In this document: piece after piece, positions 12,361 to 23,810 of the stretch
How positions within the stretch are numbered: position 1 is the first letter of the stretch
How the letters are laid out: each line of letters opens with the position of its first letter
Assembly (NCBI RefSeq): GCF_901933205.1
Contig: NC_044574.1
Span: forward strand, 21,313,733-21,377,732
Origin: Camarhynchus parvulus
Taxonomy: Eukaryota > Chordata > Aves > Passeriformes > Thraupidae
DNA: 64,000 nt
Direction: 5' to 3'
Made by a program: the position numbers and the translations under genes
The notes under the pieces: generated by a model
The model's input: the letters and a program-made list of their open reading frames with translations, nothing else
Database searches by the model: none
Told to the model about the DNA's origin: nothing

Positions 12361-13345
12361 GTATGTTATTAAACATGCATAAGTGTATCAAAAACCAGAT
12401 AAATTTGCACCCGTATTTTGTTTTTTTCAATCATCCCACAAAACTTTTTGTAAACTTTCGATATTACTGGTACTGATATAAATTGATTCTAAGTAATTTG
12501 CAAAAGACGTTCAGTTGTTCAGACTCAAGTAGTTTCTAGGAAATACCACCACTAGTAGTGCAACTTATTAAAAAATATAACTTGAAGCTTGTTTGTTATT
12601 TTTAAAGCACTGAATATCATAAAATGGACCAAATAAGGGAATTATCTTTAGTGCAACCCTGAAGATCTAGGGTTTTCTTTTTCTTAGCTGAGACTGATGA
12701 TACTCACCCTGACAAGCAAGGCTTCTTCCTTCCCTGTGTCTCTTTATAGGTGAACTATATAATATTTGTCTTCATGGAAGTTCAGTTTAGCAAAGCTGTT
12801 TTTTCTTTCTCTATGTGTATTGAGCATTTGTTCCTGTTTATGTCATAGAAAGATTATTTGCAACAGATTCTGGGAACTATACCATCTGAAATGAAAAATT
12901 AGATTTTTTTTCCTGGATTTTCGTCTTGAATTTTTCTTAAGCCAAGAATTTATTCTTAGATTAGCTAACATTTTTGCAGTCAAATTAAAAGAGACAAAGC
13001 CCACCTTTAATTAACCAAGTTACAATATTAATGGTATTGCTCAAACTACTCAATTAATAAAGAAAATACCTTTTATAGCAGGGTTAAAACTAGTATACAA
13101 AACTTCTTTGGTGTAGGTCACTTCCTTCTAGCATTTTGCTCTTCCTTCCAAAGTCCCTCTGGGTCCTGCAGTCTTCACGGAAGGAAGGAGAGCGGGCTTT
13201 GTAAAATGTTGCCAACTCGCCTTGTGGGTGCCTCTAGAGTCTGTATGTTTGCTTAGAGTTTTTTAAACATATTTTCATATGGACAAAATGCTTTCATCTC
13301 ACTGTTTCACAGCTGAGGTTCAGAAGTTACACATGATTGCCCCTC
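12361..13345. other. AT-rich unique DNA, no further exon seen
   Basis: If the preceding exon is real this is the start of its intron. No second exon with matching phase, no RNA gene and no clear repeat are visible. A short segment near 13140-13220 is richer in GC but has no identifiable content. Confidence 0.4.
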
Positions 13346-13736
13346 AGTTTCAGCCAGCAGTAAGGATGGCTGCTGCACAGTTGCAGAGGAACAGTAACAG
13401 GATATCACACCATGATCAATATGATCGAGTGAAGCCAATTTATTGCAAAAAGCAAGCTATATTTATACTTTTTTCTATTGTTTGTGCCTCAAGCTAATAA
13501 ATGATTTGGTTAAATCTTTTTACACACACATTTTAATTTTCCAGTTAATTTTAGTTAGTCTTTCTTCTTCATGAGTCTCACTGTGGTTTTCTCGTCTGCC
13601 TTTGCATCCTGAACTGTCTGCTTCTGAGCATGTTCTTTCGTGTCCTTCAAGGGCATTGTGACCTTACTCAGTTTCTATGAAGGCTGGATTGTGCATATGT
13701 TGCACATGTCCATTGTCCTGCAAAAAACTCTCAACA
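13346..13736 (-). mobile_element. LTR-like element, reverse orientation
   Basis: Read on the minus strand, a poly(A) signal AATAAA (complement of 13439-13444) is followed by a short segment ending near the string TGCAACTGTGCAGC. Upstream on the minus strand is a several-hundred-base block without coding capacity. The layout (long U3, AATAAA near one end) is that of a solitary endogenous-retrovirus LTR. The family is not identified with certainty and the boundaries are approximate. No internal viral coding sequence is present. Confidence 0.4.
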
Positions 13737-13789
13737 CACAGTAACTTTCTTACTGGAGGGATTCATACAGTTCTGGCCAGAACAGGCGA

Positions 13790-14017
13790 GGCAGGTGATG
13801 TAAAATGGTTGACAGGGCCCTGAGAGCACCACCAGGCCTGACTGTCCCTGACCATTACCCTATGGCCGTCCCCACCCTGTCCACTGCCCAGGACCCCACC
13901 ATGTCCAGGGCTCCCTCACACCCATGGCCATCAGTCCCCATCCCAGCTGCTCCCCAGCTCCCCACAGCCCTGCCCAGACTGGCCACAGGCACTGCCAAGC
14001 CAGGCTCCCCCCGTGGG
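13790..14017. other. GC-rich flank of the minisatellite
   Basis: A sharply GC-rich, CpG-poor, C-rich segment within AT-rich surroundings. It has the same skew (C and A on the plus strand) as the adjoining tandem array and contains CCATGG strings, so it may be degenerate outer units. The open frame through it has no recognisable domain. Confidence 0.4.
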
Positions 14018-14357
14018 CTGGCCCTGGAGCAGCCCCAGCCCAGCCCCATGGCCCTGGAGCAGCCCCAGCCCAATCCCATGGCCCTGGAGCAGCCCCAGCC
14101 CAATCCCATGGCCCTGGAGTAGCCCCAGCCCAGCCCCATGGCCCTGGAGCAGCCCCAGCCCAGCCCCATGGCCCTAGAGCAGCCCCAGCCCAATCCCATG
14201 GCCCTGGAGCAGCCCCAGCCCAGCCCCATGGCCCTGGAGCAGCCCCTGCCCAGCCCCATGGCGCTGGAGCAGCCCCTGCCCAGCCCCATGGCCCTGGAGC
14301 AGCCCCAGCCCAATCCCATGGCCCTGGAGCAGCCCCAGCCCAATCCCATGGCCCTGA
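14018..14357. repeat. 30-bp GC-rich minisatellite, about 11 units
   Basis: The unit is 30 bp: ATGGCCCTGGAGCAGCCCC followed by AGCCCAGCCCC or AGCCCAATCCC. Starts recur exactly every 30 bases at 14048, 14078, 14108 and so on to 14348, with a first variant unit at 14018. Variation between units is limited to a few positions (AGCCC/AATCC, CAGCC/CTGCC, one GAGTAG at 14117). Because 30 is divisible by three, several frames stay open and give an apparent MALEQPQPNP-type repeat protein on one strand and a glycine-rich one on the other. That is an artefact of repeat length. I see no splice sites or motif supporting translation. Confidence 0.93.
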
Positions 14358-14425
14358 TGCCCCTCAGCACACCTGATCCTGGGACAGCCTGCCCCACAGT
14401 GTGCTTGAAATAAACACCAAGATGT
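14358..14425 (+). other. Post-array segment with AATAAA
   Basis: The array breaks down into CCCTCAGCACACCTGATCC and then reaches TTGAAATAAACACC, which contains an AATAAA. This may be the poly(A) signal of an LTR that the minisatellite expanded in, or coincidence. No transcript can be shown. Confidence 0.25.
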
Positions 14426-15747
14426 GAAAGAAACACAGTGTCTGTCCAGAGCACCCAGATCTGAGTTCAGAAAATAATAATTATAGAAAGTGTAACAAAT
14501 GAGTGTGTTTAAGGTGTCAAAATTTGCCGATTTGCTGCTCACAGAAGTAAACATGGAACAAGCCTCTGGGGTGACTGTTACGATTCAGTTCCTACAACAG
14601 CAATAATCCAATTTCAGTTATAGCAACAATCAGTTCTTTGGGTTCAAGAAAGAACTTTAAAAGATATTCATTTATCATGGTTTGTTATGTGCTTTTGCTT
14701 TGAAGTACCCAGAAAATAATATGCATTAAAAAGTAGCACTGTCAGGCTTGCAGTGGGTAGTGCAGAGAATGATTCAGTCATCTTTCCATATAGAGCTTGG
14801 GGGTTTGTCATCATAGCATATTTTCTTACACAGCTCAAAATATATTTATTTCATCATGAAATACATTAAAGCCATTGTCTTACTCTGTCACAACACTTAC
14901 TGAAATGTCAAGTCCTTTTGCTAGGGGAGGTGATAGAAACTGGTTAAATATATCTGGGAGGTTTTTATATTAGTAGCCAGTTGGATTTCCATCTCTAACT
15001 TACTCATAGTAGTCTGTGCATGTTTTCCCAGTGGCTGGTGTCACTTCTGAGCTCCTGTACTGTACTATACATTGTTACAGCTCAGAAAAAGTTGTACATC
15101 AAACCATTACCAAGACTGATGTAAAAAAAAAGTTAACAATGTTAAACTGTTTTATATTATGGTTTAATACATTCTGAAAATAAAATTGTAAAATGTGATA
15201 CATTTTACAAATCATTTAATTGTTGGTATCCAGACATAATGAACATAGGTTTCTTACTGATGTAACATTGAATAAATAGACAATCTGGGTCATACCAGTA
15301 CATATAATGATTATTTGACAAGCTTCTGTCATATGATCAAATCACTATTGGAAGTTAGTTACAGATATGTAGATACAGTTTATTCTCTAAAAACAAAACA
15401 GTACAGTGTTCCTTAAAGCTACTGTGTTCTGAGAGGTGTAAATGGTTGCCTTTGTGCTCTGATTGATGTGCTTACTGGTACCTGAAATTAGCCTGGTGTA
15501 TTGAATTTCTGTTATGAAATTTATAGAAAGTGGTGTCTTATATTTATGTGTTTTTTCCTCAAAGTAGGACAGATACGGCTTTTAAAGTTGTGATACCAAA
15601 GATTCTCACATGACTGAAAGCAAATTCCAGAGGCATGAAGGTATTATCATCAGAAGTCTTAGAGATATCAAGGTACTTCTTAACACAGGCAAGAATTTCA
15701 ATCCCATATCCCCTCTCCTTGAGAAGATGGTGTAACTATTCATCCTA
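14426..15747. other. AT-rich unique DNA, no feature seen
   Basis: No gene, RNA gene or recognisable repeat. Open frames are short and unsupported. Confidence 0.5.
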
Positions 15748-15796
15748 TAAAAAAAACCAAAACCAACCAAACAAACAACAACAACAACAAAAAACC
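15748..15796. repeat. A-rich (AAAC/CAA)n low-complexity tract
   Basis: A run of A with regularly spaced C: AAAACC, then AAAC units, then CAA units. It gives rise to an apparent poly-glutamine and lysine frame that should not be read as coding. Confidence 0.85.
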
Positions 15797-17378
15797 AGCA
15801 GAAATAATTCTGGGACAGGACAAAGATTTAATTACCCTGAAGATATTTTTCTTGCTATAAGTAGCTAAGAATCCTATTCCTACTGTCACAGTGCATCTTG
15901 GATTACTTTCTCTACAATGACACAAATTCATGTGATTATAGAGGACTGCCATTGACCTCGTGCCTTTTACATCCCATAATATAGCCCTGTAGCCCAGTAA
16001 TACAGTTCTGCCACAGATAGTATGAAGCCCCAGGCTTTGTGCGGATTTTGCAAAGTCGCAGAATGGAGACAGATTTACTCAATTTGAACTTCTTGTGACC
16101 TGGCTGGAGCTATGTTTTCACTTGGTTTATTTGTAATGACAATTTGCTTAATGACCAGGTGATTATGGCTAATTCCTTTTACATACTTTAGTATGGTAAA
16201 ACTATCATTTTAATACAAAATTAATAGCAACAAGTATTTGTTAGGTGTAGAATAAGATGATTTTGACTACAGAGTAATGACACAGTACATGACCTTAGTC
16301 AGGCAAGTATAGTGATCACCCCCGGTATGACAAGAGAGATGTTAAGAAGTGATGACAGAGACAAAAGTGTGCTGGATTACAGGCATGAGTTATTAAGAGA
16401 TGAGGCCCAAGCACACACCAGATACTCCAGGGATCAAAACCCCTCCCTAGTGTCCAGTTGAAGAAATAGAGATATGGAACTGGACAAAAAAGATTTGTTG
16501 TTTACACAGAAAGTAAGTTAATATGGTCAAACATAAACTAAGCTGTAAATGATAAAATCAAAGTTAATATGGAGTGGCAGATAATGGACAAAGGAAAAAA
16601 AAGGGTAAAAAGCATGCTAACAAACATAAAACCACTTCCAAGCAGATCCCAATGTGAGGAAGAACAATCTATTACTATCACATCCCTTATGCTGAGGTAT
16701 TTGGATACTAAGGACTAATGCTGCCATCCCTTTGGTATCCTTAAGGAAAGAACAAAACCAAAGCCTTGGTGCTATGATTCTGAGCAGATTTCCTAATGTT
16801 TTTCTCATGAAGAGGGTTTTTAAAAAACCTATCATGTTCTAAAAGTGCAAATGATTGTTTTCATGCTTTGAAGAGTAAGTCACCAATGTGTTTCTCTATA
16901 CTTCTTACTATAGAATTAGTACAGAATTCAGGCATGTGTTACTAGGAAGAAATGTTTCATGATTCTGAGTCCAAGCAGAACTACCTGGTTCACAGTAAAG
17001 AAACTAAACTTTGATTTACTCTAAGACAGACTGCCACCTTCAAAGTACCCATTGGGAATGGTATATGGGATATATGTGCCCTGAAGTGTGCCTAGGATAT
17101 TCCGTGAAAATGCCAGATGGCAAAAACAAACACATTGAAAAGAAGTGTCAATTAAATTAATTACAAGGTAGAGATAATTGCAGAACAATATGTGAGGTAA
17201 TATTTTAACCCTGCTTAAGTTTTAGTGTAAAAATGGTATCTCTCAAAATATCCTCTTGTTCAGCTCTGAGCAATTTCATGAATTAGGTGTAAAGAAATTG
17301 AGATTACATTCTGAGACAACCAACTCTAAAAAACTTTCCAATGTCACTGGTTCTGGATAAAAGGCTGATATTGTTATC
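15797..17378. other. AT-rich unique DNA, no feature seen
   Basis: The sequence has moderate complexity with no clear repeat, RNA gene or exon. The minus-strand open frame at 16617-16835 lacks splice context and motifs. Confidence 0.45.
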
Positions 17379-18808
17379 TGTCATGGTTTAAAAGACAGGT
17401 GTCTGCCAAGGAAGGTGGGAACCTTCCTGGAATGGAAAAGATGACCCCTTCCTCCAAATGATTATAACTTTGAAATTATAGGGCTATCAGGCAAAAATAT
17501 GGGGAAAGGAATAACAGTTCTTTACTGGAATATATATATATATATCTGTGTGTGTATGTATATACATATATATATGCATATATATGTATATACATGTATA
17601 TATATGTGTATATAAAGACTGAAAAACAACAACAACAGAAACAACAAGAAAAACTCAAAACCAAAGAAAAACAAACAAAATAACAGACCATCAAACAGAA
17701 ACCCCAGTAACAGCCTTTTCTTGCCTATCAAGCAATTTCCCATTAGTGTAGTTACAATCACAACCTGCAAGGGCTGCTGTTGGCTGGTGTGGGGCAGAGA
17801 GGCTGCGGTGGCTCCCGGTGAGGCAGAGGGGCTGTGATGGCTCCCCGGTGGCCTCGGGGGGGAACCACCCATGGTTCCCCCATTTCCTTGGGCTCGGAAA
17901 GCGTCCTGAGGTGCTGGTGGGAGCTTGGGCGAGGACAGGAGGTGGCTCGTGTTTGCCAAAATCACAGGCAGAAGAGCCAGCAGCTGGTCTGGGTAACATT
18001 CTGGCAGCAAGCTAAACTGTAGCACTATCCCTGGAGCAGCAAGCAGGAGCAGCGGAGACGGGAAGACCCAGGGTGGGGAGCTCAAGTGTAGCAACATCCC
18101 CTGAGCAGCCAAATGCCATCTGTGACACATGACCATTCTCCTCCACGAGAAAAAGGGACGAACCAGAAAAAGGACTTGCAACCAGCCCCCCCCACCCCCA
18201 GGCAAGAGTCCTGGAGTCCAAATGCTTCTCAGGTTACCTACATCACAACACCCGAACTGCTCCTCTATCCCCCCGGCATGACTTTCAAATTCTAGTTTTC
18301 CCTGTCCAAGCCATTACTGTGGTATGTGAGAGTGGCTGGCTATGTCCTCTTATTTAACTGTCCCTGTTAGAGATGAGTAATGAGATGGTTGACTCTCACA
18401 ATTAAGGGGTGAATATTAAGTATATGTTAAATGAAGTTTTCTAGATGTGTAGTTATATTTTCCCTCCCCCTTGCACTGTTATCATGGGATAGCCTTAGAA
18501 GTTAGGGCATTTTGGAGGGTTGGCTGGTTACTAAGGCAACACCTGACCTCCAATTAAGATGTAAGAAAGTGATCTCCACCACTGGACAGTGAAGAAGGAG
18601 TTGATTGACAAGACTTTGGGAGGAGCTAGAATTATAAAAGGCAGAACATCCATTTTGCTGACAAGTACCTGGTGATTGAATCCCTTGGTCAGGATGCTGT
18701 ATTTTTCCTTGTTCAGTCTTCTGTTGTATTTTGATAAGGTTTTAATAAACCTTTTAAATTTTTTAAAAGTGAGTATCGTTTCTCACACCCCTATCCATAT
18801 CCCAGACA
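17379..18808 (+). mobile_element. Composite LTR block (ERV type)
   Basis: The block begins TGTCATGGTTTAAAAGACAG, a TG start of the kind seen in avian retroviral LTRs, and ends near CCATATCCCAGACA (CA end). The 3' part has a core promoter TATAAAA at 18633-18639 and a poly(A) signal AATAAA at 18744-18749, spaced as in an LTR. A second TG start (TGTTAGAGATGAGTAATGAG) lies at 18365, so 18365-18808 could be a separate solitary LTR of about 440 bp inserted at the end of an older LTR (17379-18364). The alternative is one LTR of about 1.4 kb. Target-site duplications could not be recognised, so this is not settled. The middle is GC-rich and carries a 227-codon minus-strand open frame with no viral domain. 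No gag, pol or env is present. Confidence 0.6.
17530..17616. repeat. AT/GT microsatellite inside the LTR block
   Basis: Alternating TA, TG and CA steps (TATATATA, TGTGTGTATG, TATACATATA). It interrupts the LTR sequence and probably expanded after insertion. Directly downstream (17617-17695) is an A-rich CAA/AAAC tract. Confidence 0.85.
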
Positions 18809-18954
18809 ACCCCTCCCCTCACAGTGTTTTCCCTTTGGATGGGAGAAAATTCCCCAAAAAACAAACCTACAATATTATCTTAAACTGGTTTTTAGGAATA
18901 TAAGATTCCTATTGTTAATTTATATATCCATTTTCTTTTTCTAAAGAAAAAATA

Positions 18955-19472
18955 AGGTCTGGTTCCATGTCAAGACATGGAACTCTTGAAGCAAGTTCAA
19001 AGAAGGGCCATAAAGTTGATAAGGGGACTGGAGCACCTCCCCTAGGAAGGCAGGCTGAGAAAGTTGGGGCTCTTCAGCCTGCAGAGCTGCAGGTTGTAGA
19101 GCTTCAGCCTGTAGAGCTGCGTGGAAATCTCACAGCAGCCTCCCAGGATCTGAAGGAGCCTGCAGAGAAGCTGGAGAGGGACTATTTGTCAGGAACTATA
19201 GTGATAGGACAAGAAATAATGCAGGCAAACTGAAAGATGGGAAATTTAAGTCAGATATCCAGAAGAAACTCTTTACTATGCGAGTGGCTAGACACTGGAA
19301 CAAATTGCCCAGGGAGGCTGTGGACACCCCAACCCTGGCAGTGCTCAAGGCAAGTTTGGATAACACCTTGAGCAACCTGATCTAGTGGTAGATGTCCCTG
19401 CCTATGGCAGAGGGCATTGGACCTAGATGATCTTTAAGGTCCCATCCAACCCCTTAACATACTATGATCCTG
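18955..19472 (+). mobile_element. CR1 LINE, about 520 bp 3' end
   Basis: Landmarks of the CR1 3' region appear in order: AAAGAAGGGCCATAAAG, GGACTGGAGCACCTCCC, GAAGCTGGAGAGGGACTATT, GTGATAGGACAAG, AACAAATTGCCCAGGGAGGC, GGATAACACCTTGAGCAACC, GATGATCTTTAAGGTCCC and ATCCAACCCC. Translation matches the C-terminal end of CR1 ORF2, with frameshifts and stops. The copy is 5'-truncated. A short internal reiteration at 19073-19122 is described separately. Confidence 0.92.
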
Positions 19473-22400
19473 TGGTTTATTATTTTAGAAAAATCACATT
19501 TCTCTCATCATATAGCAACTTCAGGACCACAAAGAAGCTGCATACTGATTAGGGTTAATGTAGACTGAAAATTTAACTTTATTTAGAAGAAGTTTATTTT
19601 ACAACTTATAATCTTTACAAAGACAAAGCATCACAATCTTATAGTACTCAAAGATATGTTCCAAGTTTTAGCATTCTTCTCAAAGTAAAAGCTTAGTAAT
19701 TCTGAAGTAGTTGTGTCACTTAAAGTTCACTTATTTCATTATCTAAACTTATAAATAATTTATGTGAAACTCACTTTCTCAATTTTTTCCATGTAGGAAA
19801 ATATGTTATATATATGTAATATATATATAAAGAACATTTTGATAAGAACTGTGTTCAGGTACCTTTAATATCTTTCTATTCCTACTATGTGTTTGGTATT
19901 GGTACTCCTGACTTACATTTCCAGCATTTTTGTCTACAGGGAACAATTATTGTACAATCAGACAAATGTTGAGTAATCAAATATTTACGTCGAACAAATG
20001 TTAAGAGGTTTTTTGATTACTTTCACAAGCATAAATGTATTATATACTTAATAAATTGGATTTCAGTATTCTTGAGCTATAAATAGGAGTTAATGGAAAG
20101 CAAGAAAATATAATTTAGTGACTAATATTAGAATAATGCTTTAGAATGAATAGAGTCACTACCTGTACAACTGGATTTTTCCATTTTTTTCTCCATGAGC
20201 AGGTATAAATCCATTTTTGTTTGCTACTGGTGTAGTCATTCTTCAGTGTATAATTATTACCATGCTTTCTGTCCTACCTCCACATCTGACTCTTCAGATG
20301 GAAATTTCTCTTATGGAGTTTCCATGACATATTGAATGCAAAATGACTAAATGCAACTGAATATTCCCCAAGCAAATCATGACAGTATATTTTTCCCAGC
20401 CTTCCTTACAACCTATTTCCTGCGCGATGCAATTTTCAGCTCAATTTTTTTCACATCTTTTATCAATTATCCTCTAGTGATTTGATCCCAGAATCAACAG
20501 AAAGAGTTGTTAGCCCAAACACATAAATTGTCTTATCAAAATACCATAGAGCATTTCCACATATTTATAAACATAAAACTGGAAGAGATACAGCTTTGTG
20601 AGAATGTCAAGAGACACTGTTCCATCTTAAAGTTACACAAACTGCTAAGGAATTAAATTAATTTGAAAAAATCCTGCTATACAAATGCTGCACTCTATAC
20701 AGTGCAGTCAATTTTAGGTACTTACTTGGTGTTTCAGAGAAGTTTACAAAATTTTTTTATGTACCTTGGCTGCAGAAATGATGCATTACATGTAAATCTT
20801 TATTAACAGTTCAATCAGTATACATTTGCATTCACAACCATAAGGCATAATAAAATATCTGTGAAAGAGGATCTCCAATAAAAAATAGGGAAAAAAAGCA
20901 GGTATTTAAAAATCTGCAAGTAAAAATTCTGTTAGGAGTTCCACTGATCCTTTAGTCTCCAACTGAGTTTTTTGTACTATAAGATACAAACTCACTCCTA
21001 TATAATTAAAAAAAAATCAGCTAATTTTTAATAAAAACAACATTGAAAAAATAACCAATATTCATGATTTTTCAACAGCATTAGTTGATTTTTTTATTTC
21101 TTTTTATTCATCTTGAAGAAAAGAGCCATTAGGACTTATGGTATTTCAGGGAGACTATTTTCTTACATAAAATAAGATGAAAATACCTAAGGAAAAGCCT
21201 GTCATCTCATGATGCTTTATGTAAGAGATACACAGACACAACTGTGAATATCATAAACTGCTTCAATGCCTTATAATTTTGAAATAACTTGGGCTGCCCT
21301 AAAGCAAGGCATAGACCTTAATAAAGAATAAGTCTTTATGACTGTTTCAGTTGATTGCTTTTGAGCAGAGGAAAATGTGAAATCATTATGTGCACTAGTA
21401 GAAGCTTTATTTTAAGTGGCAGTTCAGTTTTATTCATATCACCTTACTCATGACAGTGATAACAAAAAAAGAAACTGAGGACAGATTCCTAGGGATAATT
21501 AAGCAGTGTTGATCTCAGGAAAATTGTCTTTTCAATGAAACACTGATTGCATTGTTCATAACAAAACTACCTCAGCATGACAGAACTAATTAGTGACCAT
21601 CTGAACTTACTTAGCCAAACGAAAAAAGCAATTAAAAATGCCGTCATCACCAAATCTACCACTGAACAGCTGGTTATACTGATAAGCAATACAGCAAGTT
21701 GAAGCTACTTTGGAACACAATGGAACTTAATCTGCTTGCTAAGTAGTAATTAGAAGGCAATGAGAGAATATGAGATTACTTTTGAGGAACTGTTATTATG
21801 ATGCAAACAACTTTTAAAATGCAGTTTGATTCCCTACCTCTCTCCCCTCAAAATTTCTTAAATAAGAAAAGTGGGTGAAAATTTAAGTTTTTTAAGAGTG
21901 AAACTCATAAAACCCCTAAAATGTTTTCATTGATTAGTCCTTCTGTGATTTGAAGAGGTCTTTGGGGTGCAAAATGCATGGCAGCATTTATTTGCCTAAC
22001 CTTTGCAATCAGGCTGATCACTGAAATAGACAAGAACAAAAAGCTCAGAAGTTCTTCTGGTAGATTTATCAGTCATTTTCATGGGCATTGCTTTAAAATA
22101 GAAATCGTAAAGAACAATCACAACTCTTCATGTATTGAAAAGGTTTGAGAAATTTACAAAAAAAAAAGAGGAAATAAAAATATTGGTTTTATTTATTGTA
22201 TCTAATTTATATGGTTAAAATACAGCAAAATAGAAGGTTTATAAGATTTTATACTTTATAGTAGAAGGGGTTTTATAGGTATTTCCTGTATGTGTATAAT
22301 ATGCTTTCATTGAGCATGAAAGAAGTGTGCACCTTATGTAAAAAATGATGTAGTGACTTATCCTAAGATCGAAAAAACCCCTAATATAAAAGCTTATAAG

Positions 22401-23577
22401 CCATAATACAGTCAGGCATATAGTATATACATGGTTTTATCTAGGTTGTCTTACTGATGGCACATATTCAAACAAACAGCTACAATAATTCTCTCCAGCA
22501 TGTCAGTCCTTCTGTCAATCTTTCATGTAGATATGAATTAAATATTGGTGCATTAGTAAAAGATATACTGATTTATATCAAAAGCCCTATTCAGAGGCTA
22601 TTCTTCTGCAAAGGTGTGGGAAAATGTTATGCAATATTTTAACGCATTCTAACATACTGGATTTCCTAAAATATCCTGCACAGTTTGGTTTGTAGGCCTA
22701 GGGAAATCATGCAAGAAAACATTAACCATTTATTTAAGTCAATCTGTAATCAAGGGAAAATTTAGTGTTAAATATACACTTAAATGCTACACAAAATGTA
22801 CTGGATGACAATATAATTCAACACTAATTGTGAGGGACTGTATTGTTGCTTAGTAGGTTATGGGTCAGATACCTTTTCTACAAAATTACTATTTTTTCCA
22901 TGTCAAGGTTTGGCTACCTTCTTTTATAATATCTCCTCATTAGCTCAAGACTTACAAACCATAACCTGATTCTGACTGATTTCTAGCTTTAGGAAGCACA
23001 GTAATTTACACATAGTATCATGGCCTTTACCCATCACACTTGTATTGAACGTCTCAAAATTCGAGTTCCTCAAGATCTGAATCAAACTTTTCAATTTTTT
23101 TTTCAGTTGTTAATCAGTAGCTGTAGCTGGACAGTTATGATTAAGCAATTGCATTGTGAATGTTTCACGCTTGGCTAGTCTTTTAAGGAATAGGGAAGGC
23201 AATCCCAAGATGAATGGGCTATTTGGACAATAGTCACCAGGAATGAAGTCAGTAGAACTGAGCAGTACCTGGTGAAAGAGTAATTGGTGTGGGAGAGCAT
23301 GACTACTGACTCATTACATACTCTGTAACCAATTAATGCTGATGCTTTTGTTTGTTAAAATGTATAAATAGTATAAATTTTGGATGATCAGGGAGCCAGC
23401 CTTTTGTAGGTTACCACGTACTCCTTGCTTTGTGCAAAGTAGATTAAAAAATAGAAATGTCTCACCTTGGTGTGTGAATTGACACTGCACACTGGGTAAT
23501 GAGCTCACATTCAGAACAATGCTAACAGAAGAAAACCTGAGCTGAACTAGTCCTGTATTGTGGTTTCTTGAGTGATG
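19473..23577. other. AT-rich unique DNA
   Basis: No gene or named repeat in about 4 kb. A short AT-rich patch (ATATATATGTAATATATATA) sits near 19805-19830. The segment 21540-21780 has balanced, homopolymer-poor sequence and could be a conserved element, but nothing in the sequence alone proves it. Confidence 0.45.
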
Positions 23578-23710
23578 ATCACAGAATCATGGACTTGGAA
23601 GGGACCCACAACGATCCTTGAGTCCAACTCTTAAGTGAATGGGCCATAGAGGGATCAAACCCACTCTCTTGGTGCCATTAGCATCGTGCTCCAACTAACT
23701 GAGCTAGTGA
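23578..23710 (-). mobile_element. tRNA-Ile-headed SINE with CR1 tail (TguSINE1-like)
   Basis: On the minus strand the element opens with the pol III A-box region TAGCTCAGTTAGTTGG (complement of 23691-23706). A tRNA-Ile-like anticodon arm GCTAATGGC (23674-23682) and a B box GGGTTTGATCC (23652-23662) follow at ordinary tRNA spacing. It then runs into GGGTCCCTTCCAAGTCCATG and ATTCTGTGA, a CR1-type 3' tail. A tRNA-Ile head joined to a CR1 tail is the known design of TguSINE1, a passerine SINE mobilised by CR1. At about 133 bp the copy looks full length or nearly so. It encodes no protein. Confidence 0.85.
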
Positions 23711-23766
23711 TAACAGTCTTTTCAAAGACCTGTTAATACTAATACTGTTCATACTAATACTTTCTC

Positions 23767-23801
23767 AAAAAAAAAAAAGAAAAAAGAAAAAAAAAGAAAA
23801 A
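23767..23801. repeat. A-rich low-complexity tract
   Basis: Long A-runs broken by single G. It lies about 60 bp from the SINE but on the side of the SINE's tRNA head, so it is not the SINE tail. Confidence 0.8.
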
Positions 23802-23810
23802 GGACTAGAA

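Noticed and set aside
13805..14454. Long open frames on both strands (up to 199 codons), proline- or glycine-rich
   Set aside because: They are produced by a 30-bp tandem repeat, which preserves frame by length. Several frames are open at once on both strands and no splice or domain evidence supports translation.
17522..18205. 227-codon open frame on the minus strand
   Set aside because: It lies antisense within an LTR-type block and includes the translation of an AT microsatellite and T-rich tract. It shows no retroviral or host domain.
23652..23706. Functional tRNA-Ile gene
   Set aside because: The tRNA-like part has no closing acceptor stem and runs straight into a CR1-type tail, so it is a SINE head.
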